NCBI GenBank assembly: GCA_964020155.1 | Contig: OZ026548.1 | Coordinates: forward strand, 4,246,397 to 4,310,396 | Direction: 5' to 3' | From: Chondrilla cf. caribensis | Taxonomy: Eukaryota; Porifera; Demospongiae; Chondrillida; Chondrillidae | DNA: 64,000 nt | Shown: positions 59,612 to 64,000 of the stretch, piece by piece | Layout of the letters: the number at the start of each line of letters is the position of its first letter | How positions within the stretch are numbered: position 1 is the stretch's first letter | Program-made: the position numbers and the translations under genes | The notes under the pieces: model-generated | Databases searched by the model: none | Told to the model about the DNA's origin: nothing | What the model saw: the letters and a program-made list of their open reading frames with translations, nothing else

Positions 59612-60440
59612 GTGTTTCCATTATACGTAGGTGAGATGTTGACACATTTTTGTTTACTTGTTTTTGGGGTAGCATGGGAACCATGCAACATAGTGGGAAC
59701 TATGTAGTCCCATGGTAACTGTGTAATGCACAATAACCAAGTACATGCATTGTAATGGGACCAATGCTATACTGCTTGAACATATGTGCATTTGTACATG
59801 AAATGTGTACAGTGAGTACTCATTAATCCACACCACAATTTGTTTTCAATATACATGGGTGATAAATGAGTTTGACTGATTAATTGGATATTCATTAGTA
59901 CTTGAACATTTTATTGTTACTGGGAAATTGAGGTGGATCATAATGTTTGGATGTTTGGTGGTTAAAATGGTGGCAGATTAACAAGAATTCGCTGTACATG
60001 CAAACACTAGTTCTTGATTCCATTGCTATGGATGCTGTTCATATCAGAGTGTGCACTCACATGCATGGGCCAAGTCATCCTGAACTGCACACTTCAATTT
60101 GGATTGTAATGTTTACCCCAGGCACACTGTTTCAGTTCAACCCACATCCATTCCATGCAACGGACTTGTATGTACGTATGTCTGTACTGTGTACACAGAC
60201 CAACAACTGTGCATCGGTTCTATGTAAGCAACACAGTTGAGGATAAGATGTACCACTTGTTCCATCCTGAGGGAGAGGAAGCAGTGGCTACCGAAAGGTG
60301 AAGTGTACATGCATGTATGGTATAATACCAACCTGAGTCCACTGTACTGTATGTACCTTATGTACAGATGAATGTGTGTAACTAAAGTGAGTAACCCTCT
60401 ATTCATACACACTATGAATCCCTGAGTATGTATGTACATT
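59612..60440 (+). pseudogene. Third SHPRH-derived block, exon 24 only
   Basis: Copy of SHPRH intron 23, MITE (59810-59994) and exon 24 (60199-60297), which is intact with splice sites and phase; it carries GTA/GTT silent changes and GCT instead of CCC near its end. At about 60440 the block jumps to sequence matching 37930 onward, so exon 25 has been deleted. Confidence 0.82.
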
Positions 60441-61695
60441 GGTACTGTCTTACCTGTACGTTGTACATATTGACCTATGGTACACGTGTAGGAACTGCTT
60501 AGTGTTCTATTATGTGTTCACTTCACACTACACCATGCTAACCGTGGATTATGAGTTCAAGGATCTAGAAAGGGAGTTCGAGCATTATTAAATATGGTGA
60601 GTGGTTGAATCTCTATTGTTACATGATTGTGGGCTATTCACTCCTTTTGCAACAGATGTCTGCATAGTATACATGCAATACGCACATATGTATGTGCATA
60701 ATATATGTGTGTATTGTATTTTGATATTTGTGTATTATAATATCATGTATGCATGTGTATATGCAAAAACAGCATGTACTGTATGTACATTCTGCATGTA
60801 TGTGCCAGGAGGTATCAACTGTACCTTATAGTTTATGTGGATAGTGCAATTAAGTTCTAGTGTTGGTAGATTGTCTTAGACTGTCTTTCATGTCTTTCAT
60901 GGATGCTTAGAAAGACGATTTTAGCAGGTCAGGCTATTGAGGTGTACTCTTTCAGTCTGTAGTGTGACAATGGAATTTTTTTTAAATTTTGTTTATTTGA
61001 CCTCAGGTGTGGGGGTGGGGTGGGAAATGTGTATTCCTTTTTTTGAGCAATTTGACTTTACTCTGCCCCAGGATGTACTGCAGTCGGGGTGCTAATGACA
61101 TTCATGGCTCTCAGCAATGTGGGCCTGGAGTTCTGTACTGAGTCCTCTACTCCCCTTATAATGTCATTCACAGTGAACAGCAATGTCCGAAATCTCAAGT
61201 TCCATTCCTCACCTTTATGACATTATCACCTATTGTCCTAGAGACTCTCATTCTTAGACTACTGGTATTAGGTATGCACTGTAGTCTCTCAATCAGGTAC
61301 AGTACATGGTTCATCTGTTTGTATAATGTGTATACAGTATGTATGTGAAATATATAATAACGAGTCAAATTCCAAATTCAAGCTCCACCTCCATATACTA
61401 GTGTTGATACTGTGATGATCCACAACAAGCATGACAGGTCTTAAGCAAATTCCTACCAAAAGTATATAAATTGTACCATCTATCCATGGGGAATTTTTTC
61501 TCATCGAATTACTTCACATCAATTTAAAATTATCATGATTAACTGTATGGAGAAATGGATATGAATGTATGAGTGATAATAGTAAACACACAATGTACTT
61601 GAGACTTATTAACGTGAATACATTGTAGGTGAGTTGTATTCTAACGCTGTTGCACTCATTTAATTCATTGGCACTCTTGCTGGGTGACTCTTTAG
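60298..61695. other. Third copy of SHPRH 3' flank and X/W unit, no gene
   Basis: 60460-60960 follows 37925-38800, and 61005-61505 is X/W copy 5. No coding exon. A minus-strand ATTAAA at 61659-61664 is a candidate polyadenylation signal for the C4-like gene at 61696. Confidence 0.6.
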
Positions 61696-62596
61696 TTAAC
61701 TAGAGCACACAACACAAGTGACCTCCTTGTAGTTGTTGTACTGGTAGAAGGTGCATGGGATATTTCCAGTACTACAGTCCACCTCCACGTGGTAGAGATG
61801 TGTTGCTGGGAATTGATCAGCCCCACTTCCAGGAATAACATCGTAGTCTTTGTCCACACAGATGAATTCAGTACTGTGTTGGGTGACATCCCACTCTGTC
61901 ACCAAATACCCTCCATATTCCTGGGTCCATCCCGAATAGCAGCTAGTACGAGCAGGTATCATCAGAATATCTGTTCTCGTTGTTTTGCAAACAGCACATG
62001 GAGCATTGTACTGAGCACCATTTTTTGTCACCGGACGTTCGTATTCTGTTGGCACCAGTTTGGCATGGTTTTGTGTACTTACTTTGTAAGTTGAGTATTG
62101 AGGATATTTAGGAAGACATAAATATTCCGATCCACCTCCATACCTTCGGAAATCTGTTCCAGCCATTACTCCATTGTAAACCATAGAGGTTCCTCTTGGG
62201 CAGGAGTACTTCCCCCAGCGAGTGTACACTGCACCTATTTCAATGATTCAGAATTAAAATACACAGTTCATTACTCCTGAGTTTAGTAATTGACCCTGAA
62301 TATGGTGTTAAAGTAGCAACATTCCTATAGAACACATGCATAAAGTTGATACGAGAACACTAAAATGAATTTAGGAATTTTATTCTCTCTCAATCAAAGC
62401 TATAAGAAAGGAATCACCAATTGAACCCAACAGCCTTATTCTAACTACAGTTCCATCAAATAAGCACTTATTCACCTAGGGTCCATGACTTTTATTGAAT
62501 ACCTTATCGGCTTCCTCTCTCTGCACTAAAGTAAAGTACTTACTTACCTTGACCAAAGGGAAGGACCATCAACAGTGCCAAAAACATTTGCAGCAT
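61696..62596 (-). CDS. Short-chain collagen C4-like secreted protein, type B paralogue, 2 exons
   Basis: Exon 1 62548-62596 (49 nt; MLQMFLALLMVLPFGQ plus split Gly) and exon 2 61696-62228; 193 aa. It is the closest relative of the 57.0-kb gene, with identical cysteine spacing (ten Cys), the same opening VYTRWGKYSCPRGTSMVYNG and the same closing CSTGNIPC and KEVTCVVCSS. Differences cluster in the middle (DFRRYGGG, KYPQYSTYKVS, EWDVTQHS). Signal peptide then a single globular domain, no Gly-X-Y repeat. Role inferred as extracellular matrix from the sponge family. Upstream is a TATAAAA box in the same GGTATAAAAGGAGCC context as the type A gene, suggesting a shared promoter type and possibly shared regulation. 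Confidence 0.88.
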
Positions 62597-62663
62597 CTTG
62601 TCTGTATCACAGTTTGATAGAAGAGAGTTACGAACTGATGATATTAGTGAATAAGCGGGCTCC

Positions 62664-62670
62664 TTTTATA
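62664..62670 (-). promoter_or_regulatory. TATA box of the 61.7-kb C4-like gene
   Basis: TATAAAA on the minus strand, 68 bp upstream of the start codon, in GTATAAAAGGAGCCC. Confidence 0.65.
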
Positions 62671-62825
62671 CCTACTGGGGTGTCATGTTTATGTAATAAT
62701 TGCATAATTGTTCTCAGACGTAGACTGTGACCCTCCCTCTACTTTATCTCAGTTTTACAGGATAATAGAAAATAGCACCCGTTACTATAGAAACAGTACT
62801 ATTATACAGCAATTTTATAATGTAT

Positions 62826-62972
62826 AAAGCGCTAGCAACAGTATAAAGCGTTAGCAACGGATGCTATAATGGTTAAGACATGGATGCTCGGGCATTATGA
62901 CATATAAAATACACTCGCCCTCGGGACTCGGTATTTTATATGTCATAATGCCCGAGTATCCGTGTCTTAACC
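62826..62972. mobile_element. Foldback element related to 1505-1670
   Basis: Arms GGTTAAGACATGGATGCTCG and CGAGTATCCGTGTCTTAACC with internal GCATTATGACATATAAAATAC and its complement form a stem of about 40 bp. A tandem AAAGCGNTAGCAACNGTAT precedes it, the reverse complement of the 19-bp unit at 1583-1670. Confidence 0.8.
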
Positions 62973-64000
62973 ACTAATTACTATGTATGTCTACACACAC
63001 ACATAGTTGTAGGCCCTCAATAACATACATATCTGCAACACCACATATCAATGCTATGCATTGAAGGTACTACCAGTGTAATGAATTACATATTTTATAC
63101 TGATTTGGTAATAAATTGAAGAAGATAATGTACAGATACAGAGAGGTCAAAGGTGATTGGTTTTAATCTATCTTAGTATGCGTGTATGTACATATATACA
63201 TATGAGTATATAGGTAATGTATGTATGTATGTATGTATGTATACATATACGTATGTGCATGTACTTCAAGTAATGTTTGTACGTATAATATGTGTGTATG
63301 CATGCATATATACATTACATGTGCAGATCATATCCTCAAAGATGCTCATGCTCTGAGTCATTCTTTCACCTACCTTCAGCATCCCAGTGTCCTAAAGACT
63401 CTTATTCCAAAATTACTAGTGTGCGTATGTACAGCACACACTGTAGTCCCAGCATCAGGTACTGTATGTGGCGCATACATGCAGTATGTATGTAAGTTAA
63501 TGAGATTCATATTCCAATCCTGCTGAGAAGGTCAATGCCCAGGATAAAATTGTGTTTACATGGAAAAATATCAACCACCACCCCTGTGCAGTGCAACTTT
63601 CATGTGAACATATACAGCAGTTAAGTTGAAGACAAACCTGGAAAACAATTAGTGATTTTTAAACAATTATCAAAGTAAGCCATAATGGCTAGCATCACCT
63701 TAACCTCAGATTGTTGTTTCAATTGCACGTGAGAAGTTTGGGTGTTGCTAATTGGGTCATGGTTCATTGGTAGACAACTGACTGTCTCTGTAAGTGGATA
63801 CTGTGAGGGGATTCCTATCCCATATAATACACACACCTGTTCACAGAAGCACTATTTCGATAATGATTATAATTCTAGTCAATAATGAAGCCTAAACTAA
63901 GTATTATTCCAATTATATATAGATTGGTCTATTTGATTGTGTAATAAAGTGCTTAATATGTAAGTCATTTACTCAACAACATGCAAGCAGGAACTCGATG

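Larger units (their letters stand above)
62597..64000. other. C4-like promoter region, foldback and repeat units, no gene
   Basis: Holds the upstream region shared with 41290-41750, the foldback at 62826-62972, a CAGAGAGGTCAA site near 63139, TATG-rich sequence at 63175-63320, an X fragment (63345-63490), the unit shared with 42340-42640 and 46585-46870, and from about 63820 sequence matching 43945-44100. No coding exon. Confidence 0.55.

Overview
The window looks like nuclear DNA of a demosponge. It is AT-rich. Genes are multi-exon with short introns, every intron I could place is GT-AG, and the deeply conserved animal genes sit only tens to hundreds of bases apart. A cluster of genes encodes secreted proteins with the C-terminal domain of sponge 'short-chain collagen C4-like' proteins. 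The species cannot be fixed from sequence alone. All exon models below were built by hand from splice sites and reading phase; each full model closes on a multiple of three.

Left part, about 2.6-37.3 kb, is dense single-copy gene territory: a DOK-type PH+PTB docking adaptor (minus), an intronless cytosolic sulfotransferase (minus), the RNA helicase DDX52 (plus, 14 exons), the glyoxalase-fold protein GLOD4 (minus, 10 exons), a single-exon PTB adaptor (minus) and the SNF2/RING ubiquitin ligase SHPRH (plus, 25 exons). Sulfotransferase/DDX52 and PTB/SHPRH are divergent pairs with very short shared promoters. DDX52 and GLOD4 converge. Introns are full of (TG)n tracts, minisatellites and small TA-flanked MITEs. 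The TG tracts nearly always read TG on the transcribed sense strand and several start exactly at the 5' splice site.

Right part, about 37.3-64 kb, is a rearranged tandem-duplication zone. Three intact two-exon C4-like genes (minus: 39.9-41.3, 57.0-58.0 and 61.7-62.6 kb) and at least four broken relatives lie among repeated copies of the SHPRH 3' end. A second copy of SHPRH exons 20-25 (52.3-55.2 kb) keeps every reading frame and splice site, and differs from the parent by about 17 silent and 3 replacement changes, but has lost exon 19, which carries the first two RING cysteines. A third block keeps exon 24 only. A decayed Penelope-like reverse transcriptase lies next to one C4 pseudogene. Repeat units shared between blocks, foldback elements and an insertion with a paralogous empty site fill the rest.

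Functionally the genes are mostly unrelated housekeeping or signalling genes: ribosome biogenesis (DDX52), replication-damage tolerance (SHPRH), sulfation, and receptor adaptors. The C4-like cluster is the accessory, probably extracellular-matrix part. The most interesting signal is the coupled duplication of C4-like genes with the SHPRH 3' cassette, and whether that cassette is still used.
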